Shown here in pieces: positions 1 to 7,760 of a stretch of DNA of 64,000 nt (positions are counted from its first letter, which is position 1; every line of letters starts with the position of its first letter). The notes beneath the pieces were generated by a model. It had not been told where the DNA came from, made no database searches, and saw nothing but the letters and a program-made list of their open reading frames with translations. Where the stretch lies: assembly GCF_001570405.1 (NCBI RefSeq), contig NZ_BBYM01000014.1, positions 85,316 to 149,315 on the forward strand. Reading direction: 5' to 3'. The position numbers and the translations under genes are program-made. The DNA comes from Microtetraspora niveoalba. GTDB taxonomy: Bacteria > Actinomycetota > Actinomycetes > Streptosporangiales > Streptosporangiaceae.

Positions 1-553
1 TCGAGTGGAAGCTCTGCGCCGCCAACGCGCCGAAGGAGCCGAGTGGCCGGCCGCGGTAGAAGCCGCCCAGGCCGTGGGCGTTGTCCTCGATCAAGGCGAG
101 GCCGTACCGCTCACACAGTTTGCCGATCGTCTCCATCTCGCAGGCGACCCCCGCGTAGTGGACCACGACCACCGCCCGCGTGCGATCCGTGATCGCGGCC
201 TCGATGAGCTGTTCGTCGATGTTCAGGGTGTCCGGCCGGCAGTCGACGAACACCGGCACCGTGCCCCGGAGGGCGAACGCGTTGGCGGTCGACACGAAGG
301 TGAAGGACGGCATGATCACCTCGTCGCCCGGCCGCAGGTCCAGCAGAAGCGCCGACATCTCCAACGCGTGTGTGCAGGACGTGGTCAGCAACGCGCCGCG
401 GGACTTCGTGATCTCTGTCAACAGCCGGGTGGCCCGCGCTGTGAATGGTCCGTCACCGGACGTGGATCCGCGACGTACCGCCTCGGCGAGGTACTCCAGC
501 TCGTTCCGAGAGACGTGCGGTCGGTTGAAGGGAACTGTGTCGGCTGTTGTCAC
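1..553 (-). CDS. DegT/DnrJ/EryC1-family sugar aminotransferase (3' part missing)
   Basis: Read on the minus strand this frame is open from a GTG at 553 to the window edge. It gives a typical N-terminal half of a PLP-dependent nucleotide-sugar aminotransferase (WecE/RffA-like): an early NRPHVSRNE stretch, a TTSCTHALEMSALLL segment that binds the cofactor phosphate, GDEVIMPSFTFVSTANAF, and VVVVHYAGVACEM with ALIEDNAHGLGG, where the Asp contacts the pyridine nitrogen. The family transfers an amino group to a 4-keto or 3-keto sugar nucleotide. The catalytic Lys lies beyond the window. It starts 75 bases after the stop of the membrane protein at 628-3003, so the two probably share a transcript. 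A more upstream TTG start behind an AGGAGG is also possible. The family is clear; the substrate is not. Confidence 0.85.
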   Translation of the reverse strand, partial: MTTADTVPFNRPHVSRNELEYLAEAVRRGSTSGDGPFTARATRLLTEITKSRGALLTTSCTHALEMSALLLDLRPGDEVIMPSFTFVSTANAFALRGTVPVFVDCRPDTLNIDEQLIEAAITDRTRAVVVVHYAGVACEMETIGKLCERYGLALIEDNAHGLGGFYRGRPLGSFGALAAQSFHS

Positions 554-627
554 GAGTGCAGTGAACAACGAGCGGCCACGCCGCCTCCTGCCGCGCCGCA
601 GCCGCTTGGCGAGCCATTGCGAAAGCC

Positions 628-3003
628 TTACGCAGCGCGCGGCATTTCGTAAATCGCGCAGCCGGGAGATCGGAATCGCAGCGTCGCGAACGCGCCGATC
701 CGTGGGCTCGCGTCTCGCTCGTCCACGAACAACCAGCGCACGCCGTACCGGTCGCGCAGCCGTTCCACCGCCTTCCGGGACGGCGAGGTGAAGGCCAGAT
801 CGTTCGCGCGCAGCCGCTCCCGGTCCCAGAACGGCAGATACTCCGGAGAGTCGCCCGGCCGCCACTGGCTCATGTTCCTGCCGGTGAAGGCCCATCCTTC
901 GACCAGTACGCGCCGTTCGCTCAAAGCGGCGACCCAGAAATGGCGTTCATCGCACGCGACCTGCCCATCGGGCCTGCAGTGAGCGTTCGTGGCGACGAGG
1001 TCGCCCGGGTCCGAGTGGGAACGCAGCCATCGGCCGGCCGCCATGAGGCCGGGGGCCGTCAGGGTGCTCTGGATGGCCTGGGACTCCTGGAACTCGGTGG
1101 TCGCGACCGCCTCGTGCATCCCGGACCCGGCCACGCGGGGCAGCACCGACAGGACGTGACCCTGCACGTCCGCCTGCAGGGCGAGCGCCGTGGAAGCGAC
1201 GGACACGAGCGCCCACGCGCGGTACCCGCCCCACGTACGGAGGAGGAATGTCCCCGCCAACACGGAAACGGCCACGAGCACCAGGTAGGGCCGGTACAGG
1301 ACACTGTCGGGCTGCCCCTGGCCCAGCGGAATCCTGACGCCGCAGATGAAGGGGAGCAGGTACGCGACGGCGATTCCTGCCGCTGCCGCACAGATCGCCG
1401 CCCTGCGTGGAACACGCGCCCGCCGCACCAGTACGAGAAGCCCGTACACCGACAGGATCACCAGGTAAGGGTAGGCGCCGTACATGAAGAAGAGCTGGCT
1501 GCGACCGGGGTGGCCGAGCATGAGTGCCGTGCCGAGCCCGATCACGCCGATGCCGAGCATGAGGAGCACGCTGTGGCGCGTGAGTGACCGCGTCCGGCTC
1601 AGCAGGCCGAGGGTTCCGGACCACATGACCACCAAGCTCAGCAGGAACACCGACGTGACACCGACCAGAGCGCCCGTGGAAGGCTCGACCGCCGCGCCCA
1701 GGTCCCTCCATGCCTGCCAGCAGGTACGCATGAAGAACAGCGGCACGACCATGATGGCGGACCGGGCCCCGCCGAACAGCACGAACTGCGCGTACAGGAG
1801 GCAGGCGACGGTCATCCCCAGGGCGCCGAGCACGGGCCGGCTCAATCTCCGATGTCTGACGGCCTCGACCAGGGTGATCGCCACGAGCCCCGCGCCGAGC
1901 ATGGGCAGGTACGTGGCCTTGGCGCCCATCACCGCCAGCAGGAAGATCGCCAGCAGGACCCAGACGGTGCCGGTGTGCCTGCGTTCCAGAAGATCGATCA
2001 GAATGAGCACGACCGGGGCGAACAGGAGCGCCCCGAAAGTCTGCGTGGGGCTCGTCCACGCGAGATCCGGCACTCCTCCCCAGCTGAACGGCCCGTTCTG
2101 GCCGACGAAGAAGCCCGGAATCGCGACCGTGATCGTCCCTGCCGTGGCGAGCAGCGCCGCGGTCCAGGAGCGCGTGACACGTCGCGCGGTCATTCCGATC
2201 AGCACGACGAACGCGAGCAGCATGGGCAGCACACCGATACGGTTCACCAGAACCAGCGGCTCCACGCCGGTGATCCAGCTCGACGCCGCGAAATGCGCGT
2301 AGACGAACCAGTGGTACGAGAGGGGCTCGCCCGCGACCATCGGCGTCATCGGCGGCATCTGATGCTTCAGCTCGCCGGTCAGAGCCAGATGGAACGGCAC
2401 GTCCGGCGGGGCGGCGGCGAGCGCCGGCCAGTCGAGCGGGGTCACCGCGAAATAGGAAGCGGCCCCCCATCCGAGCAGATACGCGACGAGCGGCACGAGT
2501 GACCACGAGTACCAGAGAGGGGTCGTTCCTGTGTGCCGTCCGCCCCTCCAGTGCCGTCGCAGGCGGGGAACGGCGATGAAGACCGCGTAGGTGGCGGCCG
2601 GCCAGGCCAGCACCAGCAGGGGCAGGCCGATCGCGCGGGCGGCGATGTAGGTGAAGATCTCGATGGCGTAGCCCAGGGCCAGCCCAAGAGCGATCTCTTC
2701 GACGCGCGTACGGCGGCCCTTGTACAGGGCCCGGACCAGTAGCACACCGGGAACGGCGACGCAGAGGAGCACGTATGCGCTGAAGACGACCAGGTCGCGA
2801 GGGGACACACCGTAGTAGAGGAGCACCGCGACGCTGAGCCCGGACGTCGCGATCGCGGGCAGCCACCGGGATGTCAGGAAGGCGGCCGCCCTCCGGCGCC
2901 GGCCGGCGGGCCGTCCGCCGTCCGCGGACCCGCCCGCGTCCGCGATCCGTTCGGACGTGTGCGAGTCCGACGTGGAACCGTGAACCGGTGAGATCGTGTC
3001 CAT
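628..3003 (-). CDS. Large multi-pass membrane protein, possible GT-C type glycosyltransferase (paralogue of 7761-10121)
   Basis: The 791-residue product has a charged cytoplasmic N-terminus (about 40 residues, many Arg), then a dozen or more hydrophobic segments from residue 45 to about 600, and a soluble C-terminal domain of about 150 residues. It shares blocks with the 786-residue product at 7761-10121: GEPLSYHWFVYAHFAASSW, GAKATYLPMLGAGL, and a C-terminal ERRVLVEGWAF block followed by RYGVRWLFVDER. A polytopic N-terminus with an outside C-terminal domain resembles lipid-linked-sugar GT-C enzymes, but no acidic catalytic loop motif could be assigned with certainty, so the function is inference. 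It is divergent from the membrane protein at 3285, and the aminotransferase at 553 follows 75 bases downstream. No good ribosome-binding site is seen before the ATG. Confidence 0.85.
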   Translation of the reverse strand: MDTISPVHGSTSDSHTSERIADAGGSADGGRPAGRRRRAAAFLTSRWLPAIATSGLSVAVLLYYGVSPRDLVVFSAYVLLCVAVPGVLLVRALYKGRRTRVEEIALGLALGYAIEIFTYIAARAIGLPLLVLAWPAATYAVFIAVPRLRRHWRGGRHTGTTPLWYSWSLVPLVAYLLGWGAASYFAVTPLDWPALAAAPPDVPFHLALTGELKHQMPPMTPMVAGEPLSYHWFVYAHFAASSWITGVEPLVLVNRIGVLPMLLAFVVLIGMTARRVTRSWTAALLATAGTITVAIPGFFVGQNGPFSWGGVPDLAWTSPTQTFGALLFAPVVLILIDLLERRHTGTVWVLLAIFLLAVMGAKATYLPMLGAGLVAITLVEAVRHRRLSRPVLGALGMTVACLLYAQFVLFGGARSAIMVVPLFFMRTCWQAWRDLGAAVEPSTGALVGVTSVFLLSLVVMWSGTLGLLSRTRSLTRHSVLLMLGIGVIGLGTALMLGHPGRSQLFFMYGAYPYLVILSVYGLLVLVRRARVPRRAAICAAAAGIAVAYLLPFICGVRIPLGQGQPDSVLYRPYLVLVAVSVLAGTFLLRTWGGYRAWALVSVASTALALQADVQGHVLSVLPRVAGSGMHEAVATTEFQESQAIQSTLTAPGLMAAGRWLRSHSDPGDLVATNAHCRPDGQVACDERHFWVAALSERRVLVEGWAFTGRNMSQWRPGDSPEYLPFWDRERLRANDLAFTSPSRKAVERLRDRYGVRWLFVDERDASPRIGAFATLRFRSPGCAIYEMPRAA

Positions 3004-3284
3004 GACCGCAAGACTGGCGACACCCGTGCCGGGAAGCGGCTCCGACCCAGCGTGACCACCGTTTCATTGCCAGGCCTTTGTTGTCGTCAAAGCCGTTTTC
3101 GCGGGCGAGGAACCGTTCACGGGTCCCCGGCGCCGCGCTCTTGTCGCCCGGATGCGCTTTCGATTCTTTGCGGGGACTTGAAATACGCGGCGGGCATGCG
3201 TGCGCCGCCGTTCGGACTCCCCCCGATTAAAGTGGCCGGACGTCCCGGAACGTCCCCGCCACAACATCATTCGGGTGATTCTTT

Positions 3285-4541
3285 GTGGAGTACATAGTTG
3301 TCGCGGCGTCCGCGGCGATACTCATCTTCCTCGTTCAGTCCTGCCTGGACGGACCTGTGGCACGACGGGCGTTGTGGGTGCTGCTCCTGGCCTTCGCCGC
3401 GCGACTGGTCATCCATGTCATGGTCATACGGAGCGTGCTCCCCTACGGGGGCGACAACTACACGTACGGGCAAAGGGCACTGGAGATCGTCGCGTACTGG
3501 AAACGCGAGGGATTCCAGTTCGTCACCTCCGACCAGATCCCCGACCTCTATTCCGTGGCCGTGCCGTGCAACGTCTTCGCACTCGTCATGTACATCTGCG
3601 GCGGTCCGGCGCTCCTGGCGTGCACGTCGGTGATCGCGCTCATGGCGTGCGCCCTGTGTATCTTCATGTACCGGTTCGCCCGGCTGATCGGCGCCGACGA
3701 GCGTTCCTCCTTCCGCCTTCTCGTCCTGGTCGCGTTCCTGCCCGCGTTCCTGCTGCACACGTCGGACACGTTCAAGGACGGTTTCAACGTGTTCCTGGTC
3801 GTGTCGTGCCTGGGGCTGGCCGTGTCGAACGTACAGAGATTCGACATCCGGAAAGTGCTGTTGCTCGCACCGTTGTTGTGGGCCCTGTGGAACGTACGCC
3901 CCTACATGGTGTTCATGTGCGCGCTGCCGCTCGTTCTCGGTTTCGTGGGGGCCAGGCGCGCCCTCCCCTTCTGCACCCTCGCCCTTCTCGCGGGGATGCT
4001 GGCATCCTTCGCGTTCTTCTCGGGAGCGGCCCCGAACGCGGCGGTCGAGACGATGCAGCAGCAGCTGGAACTCGGCCAGTCGGAGACGGTCCGCCTCGCG
4101 AACGCGGACACGGGATCGGGCGTCGTGTTCGACGACGGCGGAAACCCGTGGAGCGCTTTTCTGCCGAAACTTCTCTACACCGTGTTCTCCCCCTTTCCCT
4201 GGATGGGGGGGAGCGTGGTGCTGCAGCTCGCGAAAATCGAAACCCTGATCTGGTACTACCTGATTTTCTGCGCGGTGCGAGGAGCACGACAGTTGTGGAA
4301 CCAGGACCGAAGAGTCCTGATGGTCCTGCTTCTTTTCATCGTGCCCTGCACGATCGTGTACGCGACGAGCATGTCCAACATCGGTCTCATCTTCCGGCAG
4401 CGGATGCCGATCGTCATGACGGTGAGCCTGCTGGCGGCGATCGCCTGGACATGGCGCCGGCAGCGCCCCGGGCGGATGGCCTCCGACCAGCTCCCGCCGC
4501 CCGCCACCCGACCGGCACGGCGTCGCGTCACCGCCGGATAG
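3285..4541 (+). CDS. Polytopic membrane protein, candidate Wzy-like polysaccharide polymerase
   Basis: A GTG start gives 418 residues dominated by hydrophobic segments (about 9-11 by eye), with a periplasmic-looking acidic loop GGDNYTYGQRALE near residue 50 and a longer loop around residues 255-300 carrying NADTGSGVVFDDGGNPW. One or two large outside loops between membrane segments is the usual architecture of O-antigen/EPS polymerases and some GT-C transferases. The C-terminus is Arg/Pro rich and cytoplasmic. It stands alone on the plus strand, divergent from the 791-residue membrane protein, with a GT4 enzyme and flippase downstream. The polymerase call rests on architecture and neighbourhood only, since the family is not conserved at sequence level. 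Confidence 0.75.
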   Translation: MEYIVVAASAAILIFLVQSCLDGPVARRALWVLLLAFAARLVIHVMVIRSVLPYGGDNYTYGQRALEIVAYWKREGFQFVTSDQIPDLYSVAVPCNVFALVMYICGGPALLACTSVIALMACALCIFMYRFARLIGADERSSFRLLVLVAFLPAFLLHTSDTFKDGFNVFLVVSCLGLAVSNVQRFDIRKVLLLAPLLWALWNVRPYMVFMCALPLVLGFVGARRALPFCTLALLAGMLASFAFFSGAAPNAAVETMQQQLELGQSETVRLANADTGSGVVFDDGGNPWSAFLPKLLYTVFSPFPWMGGSVVLQLAKIETLIWYYLIFCAVRGARQLWNQDRRVLMVLLLFIVPCTIVYATSMSNIGLIFRQRMPIVMTVSLLAAIAWTWRRQRPGRMASDQLPPPATRPARRRVTAG

Positions 4542-5029
4542 GGCTCCGCTTGACGGCGCGGCAGGGCGTGAGACCTCGTCACCGCGCCGCAGCGGGCCCG
4601 GCACCGACCCGGGCGATTCCCTTAGAGCCTGTCAAAGGACTGGCAAGAAAACGATCGAGTGGCTGCGCCTGAGGCCGTTCGGAGCGATCGGATCACCAGG
4701 CTTGCGCTCATGGAACCGACCTCGCCCGTTCGCCGTCCCGCGTTCGCGGCGCCTCTCTGATCCGGCCTCCGCACAGCGCCCGCCGCACTCGGCCCGGGAC
4801 CGCTCTCGAACCGGCCCCGGGTCACGCCGTCGAGGTCCCGCCTCCGCCGGCCCCGCCGGATCCACCTCCCCGCCGGTCGCGGGGACAACCCGCGCGGCCA
4901 TACGCGGCCGCGCCGGCCCCGTGGATCCGACTTCGCCAGGCCGGTGTTCCGGCCCGGCGACCGGTCGGTCCGCGGCCGCGGGACCCTCGCGGTCCTGATC
5001 GTCCCTGACACGCATCACAGGAAGTCGCC
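4542..5029 (+). other. 488-base gap with a hairpin and a possible IS-end scar
   Basis: No convincing gene. CGGCGCGG at 4554-4561 can pair with CCGCGCCG at 4582-4589 as a weak terminator for the membrane gene. From 4622 the sequence TTAGAGCCTGTCAAAGGACT resembles the terminal repeat style of actinobacterial IS5-type elements, and the segment to about 4730 differs in texture (AAGAAAACG) from its surroundings, but no transposase fragment was recognised. The last 30 bases carry AGGAAG before the ATG at 5030. Confidence 0.35.
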
Positions 5030-6139
5030 ATGAGAATTCTGCACATCGGATATCGACTGCCGCCGGAGCCCGGAGGCATGGAGCTCCATGTTGAACGACT
5101 CATCCGGGCGCAGGCGCTCCGCGGGCACGAGGTGATCGTGGCGCACCGGCGCGGCGAGCTTCCGCGGGGCGTGGAACCGATGCCGGTGGCGCGCACCAGA
5201 GCCGGCCGGGCGGTGTCCTTGAAGTCCGACGAGATCGCCTTCGCGATGGAGTGCGCCGCGGCGCTCCCCCGCGTTCCCGCGCCCGACGTCATCCACCTGC
5301 ACGGCGATCACCGGGAGGCGCTCGCGCTCGGTTCCGCCGCCCGGCGCCTCGGCATCCCGCTGATGCTCCACATTCACGGCGCGCTCACCATGCGCCACCG
5401 CCCGATCATGCCGTGGGCGTTCCGCCATGTCGGCGGCTTCATCGTGGCGGGAACCCGCCCCAAAGCGGATCTGCAGGCCGTCGGCGTCCCGGACCACCTC
5501 ATCCGCATGACGTCGGCCGGTCTGGACGTCGGCCGGCTCACCGGATTCCGTGACAGCGGCCGGGTCGAGCGAGGATTGATCGTCAGCGTGGGCTCGCTGG
5601 TGAAGGTGAAGAACCACGAGCTGACCATCGAGGCGTTCCACCGGGTGCGAGCCGTACGTCCGGACGTCCGCCTCGTCATCGCGGGAGAGGGGCCGGAACG
5701 CGACCACCTGCGGCGACTCGCCGCCACCGGCCCGGGGATCGAGTTCACCGGTCACATCTCCCCCGACCGCGTCTATTCGCTGGTGAACCGAGCCGAGGTC
5801 CTCGTGCACGCGTCCCAGCGGCTGCGCGGCATCGGCGAGGGGATCCCGAACGCCGCGCTGGAGGCGCTGGCTCTCGGCACCGCCGTCCTCGTCTCGTCGG
5901 AGGCCACGCTCGACCCAGTGGTCCCCCGGGACGCCTATCGGACGTTCCGGTCGGGGGACGTGGCCGACCTGGTCGTCCGGCTCCACGCTCTCCTGGACGA
6001 CGACGAGGAGCGCCGGCGGCTGGGCGAGCGCGGCGTCCGCGCCGCCGAGGATCTCGACTGGCCGCTGGTCGCCGCACGGATCGAGCGCTGGTACGAGATG
6101 GTCACCACGCGCCGGGTGCCTGTCCTGGCGGCGCGATGA
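5030..6139 (+). CDS. GT4-family glycosyltransferase
   Basis: The 369-residue product has the GT-B layout of retaining GT4 enzymes. The N-terminal domain starts MRILHIGYRLPPEPGGMELH with the Gly-rich acceptor loop, and the C-terminal domain starts near residue 185 with GSLVKVKNHELTIEAF, followed by VRLVIAGEGPERDHLRRL, a FTGHI strand, and EGIPNAALEALALGTAVL carrying the E-x7-E nucleotide-sugar motif. Such enzymes add one sugar to a lipid-linked glycan on the cytoplasmic face. AGGAAG stands 6 bases before the ATG. It is followed 63 bases later by the flippase, probably in one transcript. Donor and acceptor sugars cannot be read from the sequence. Confidence 0.9.
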   Translation: MRILHIGYRLPPEPGGMELHVERLIRAQALRGHEVIVAHRRGELPRGVEPMPVARTRAGRAVSLKSDEIAFAMECAAALPRVPAPDVIHLHGDHREALALGSAARRLGIPLMLHIHGALTMRHRPIMPWAFRHVGGFIVAGTRPKADLQAVGVPDHLIRMTSAGLDVGRLTGFRDSGRVERGLIVSVGSLVKVKNHELTIEAFHRVRAVRPDVRLVIAGEGPERDHLRRLAATGPGIEFTGHISPDRVYSLVNRAEVLVHASQRLRGIGEGIPNAALEALALGTAVLVSSEATLDPVVPRDAYRTFRSGDVADLVVRLHALLDDDEERRRLGERGVRAAEDLDWPLVAARIERWYEMVTTRRVPVLAAR

Positions 6140-6202
6140 CCGGCCCCGTGACAGGCCGCAGCCGTCTGATCTTGTCCGTCCGGGCGTGAAGGGATTTCGG
6201 GC

Positions 6203-7573
6203 ATGTCCGTCACCACTCGCAGTCGATCCGCGCGCCGCGTCCGGCTCCCGGGTGGGCGGCAACTGCTGACCTTCACGTCGCTGAGCTCGGCCGGGCTCGG
6301 CGAGGCCGTGCTCCCCACGCTCAGCCTGATCGCGCTGGTCCGGATGACCGGCGCGCAGATCTCCGGTCAGGTCATCTTCGCCCAGTCCGTGGCCGGGCTC
6401 TGGTTCCTCGTGTCCAACCCGGGTCTCGAGGACGCGACGCAGCGGTTCGTCCCGCTGGAGCAGCAGCGCAGCGGCAGGGGGTCGGCGCTCTTCCTCCTGT
6501 TGCTGCGCTGGAGCACCGGAATCGGCCTCGCCGCGACGGCGGTCGCCCTCGTGGCGGTCCTGGCCGCCCGGCTGCTCGGCCTCGTCTCCGGCGGTCTCGC
6601 GCTCATGCTCGCTCTCGCCGTCGTCGGACGGGGCGCCATCGTCCCGTACGCGACGGCGGGCGCGGGGTTCGCGCTCGCGAACCGGCTGCGGACGTTCGGC
6701 ATGCTGCGGGTGCTGGCCGCGTTCCTGTCCTTCGGCCTGTCGCTCGTGGGGCTGTGGGCCGGCGGTCCCCTGCTCTACCTCGCCGGGCAGGCGGTGGGCG
6801 GGCTGGCCATGGCCGCCGTCATCTGCCTGACCGCGTCGCGGGCGACGGTGTCCGCGCTCGGGCCGGCGACGGGGCACGCACGGCTGCCGGCCGGGCTGAT
6901 CCCGTTCACCTTCAAGACATCGGTGGGGACCACCGTCGCCGGGATCTCCGACACGGGCATCCTCACCATCGCGGGCCTCCTCGGCGGGCCGTCGCTCGTG
7001 ACCGTCCTGAAGATCGCGCTGGCCCCCGGCCGCTTCTACGCCAACCTGACCATCCCGGTCACGACGATGCTGTACCCCCGAATAACCCAGGCCGTCGCGC
7101 AGGGGGCCGGGCCGGCGTTCATCAAGCGAATGGTCCGGCGTACCTCTCTGCTGCTCTCGGTGAGCGGGGCGGTGACGGCCCTGGTCGCGTTCCCACTGAT
7201 CGGCACCGTCATCGCCATGGCGTACGGAGCGGAGTACGCGGACACGGGCGCGGTGGCGATGCTGCTGCTCGGCGCCGCGTGCGTCAAAAGCGTCGCCTGC
7301 TGGTCCAACACTCTCGCCCTCGGGGTGGGGAAGCCGGGCTGGCGGCTCTCCTATCTCACCGCCGAGGCGGCCCTTCTCGTCGCCGCCCTCCTCGTGGCGC
7401 ACTGGTCGGCGTCCGGCACCGCGGCGACCGCGCTCCATTTCGCGTCGGGGACGCTGGTTCTCGCCGCCCTCGGCAGCGGCTTCTGGCTCGCCATGCTGGG
7501 CCCCGTCACCGCCCCCCGCCCGGAGGCGCCCGCCCCGGTGGACCGGCCGGCTCGCCCCCTCGAGAGAGTGTGA
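6203..7573 (+). CDS. Polysaccharide flippase (Wzx/MATE-like)
   Basis: The 456-residue product has a short basic N-terminus (RSRSARRVRLPGG) and then about 12-14 hydrophobic helices to residue 445, with few charged loops, which is the size and layout of PST/Wzx exporters in the MOP superfamily. GGPSLVTVLKIALAPGRFY in the middle and a long Pro-rich cytoplasmic tail fit the family. It would turn lipid-linked repeat units to the outer face of the membrane. A GAAGGGA element lies upstream of the ATG at 6203. It follows a GT4 gene and precedes the second large membrane protein, within a polysaccharide locus. Family assignment is by layout and context, not by a fixed motif. Confidence 0.85.
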   Translation: MSVTTRSRSARRVRLPGGRQLLTFTSLSSAGLGEAVLPTLSLIALVRMTGAQISGQVIFAQSVAGLWFLVSNPGLEDATQRFVPLEQQRSGRGSALFLLLLRWSTGIGLAATAVALVAVLAARLLGLVSGGLALMLALAVVGRGAIVPYATAGAGFALANRLRTFGMLRVLAAFLSFGLSLVGLWAGGPLLYLAGQAVGGLAMAAVICLTASRATVSALGPATGHARLPAGLIPFTFKTSVGTTVAGISDTGILTIAGLLGGPSLVTVLKIALAPGRFYANLTIPVTTMLYPRITQAVAQGAGPAFIKRMVRRTSLLLSVSGAVTALVAFPLIGTVIAMAYGAEYADTGAVAMLLLGAACVKSVACWSNTLALGVGKPGWRLSYLTAEAALLVAALLVAHWSASGTAATALHFASGTLVLAALGSGFWLAMLGPVTAPRPEAPAPVDRPARPLERV

Positions 7574-7747
7574 CGGAGTGTCCTCCTGCCGGAATGGATC
7601 TCGCCCTGAGCGAGGTCTCCATCGAGCGCCATCGCGGCATATACGTCGTGCGCGGCGTGAAGTAGCCGTTCGGCCGGGGCGGCACAATCTTTCGCAAGGA
7701 AGAAACCAACAGAACGTGTCCGCTCCCGCCGATTCGGCATAAGAAAC

Positions 7748-7753
7748 TACCGT
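7748..7753 (+). promoter_or_regulatory. Possible -10 box for a leaderless transcript
   Basis: TACCGT fits the actinobacterial TANNNT -10 pattern and lies 7 bases before the ATG at 7761, which has only CCCCCC in front and no Shine-Dalgarno sequence. That spacing is what is expected when transcription starts at the A of the start codon. Inference from position only. Confidence 0.35.
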
Positions 7754-7760
7754 ACCCCCC

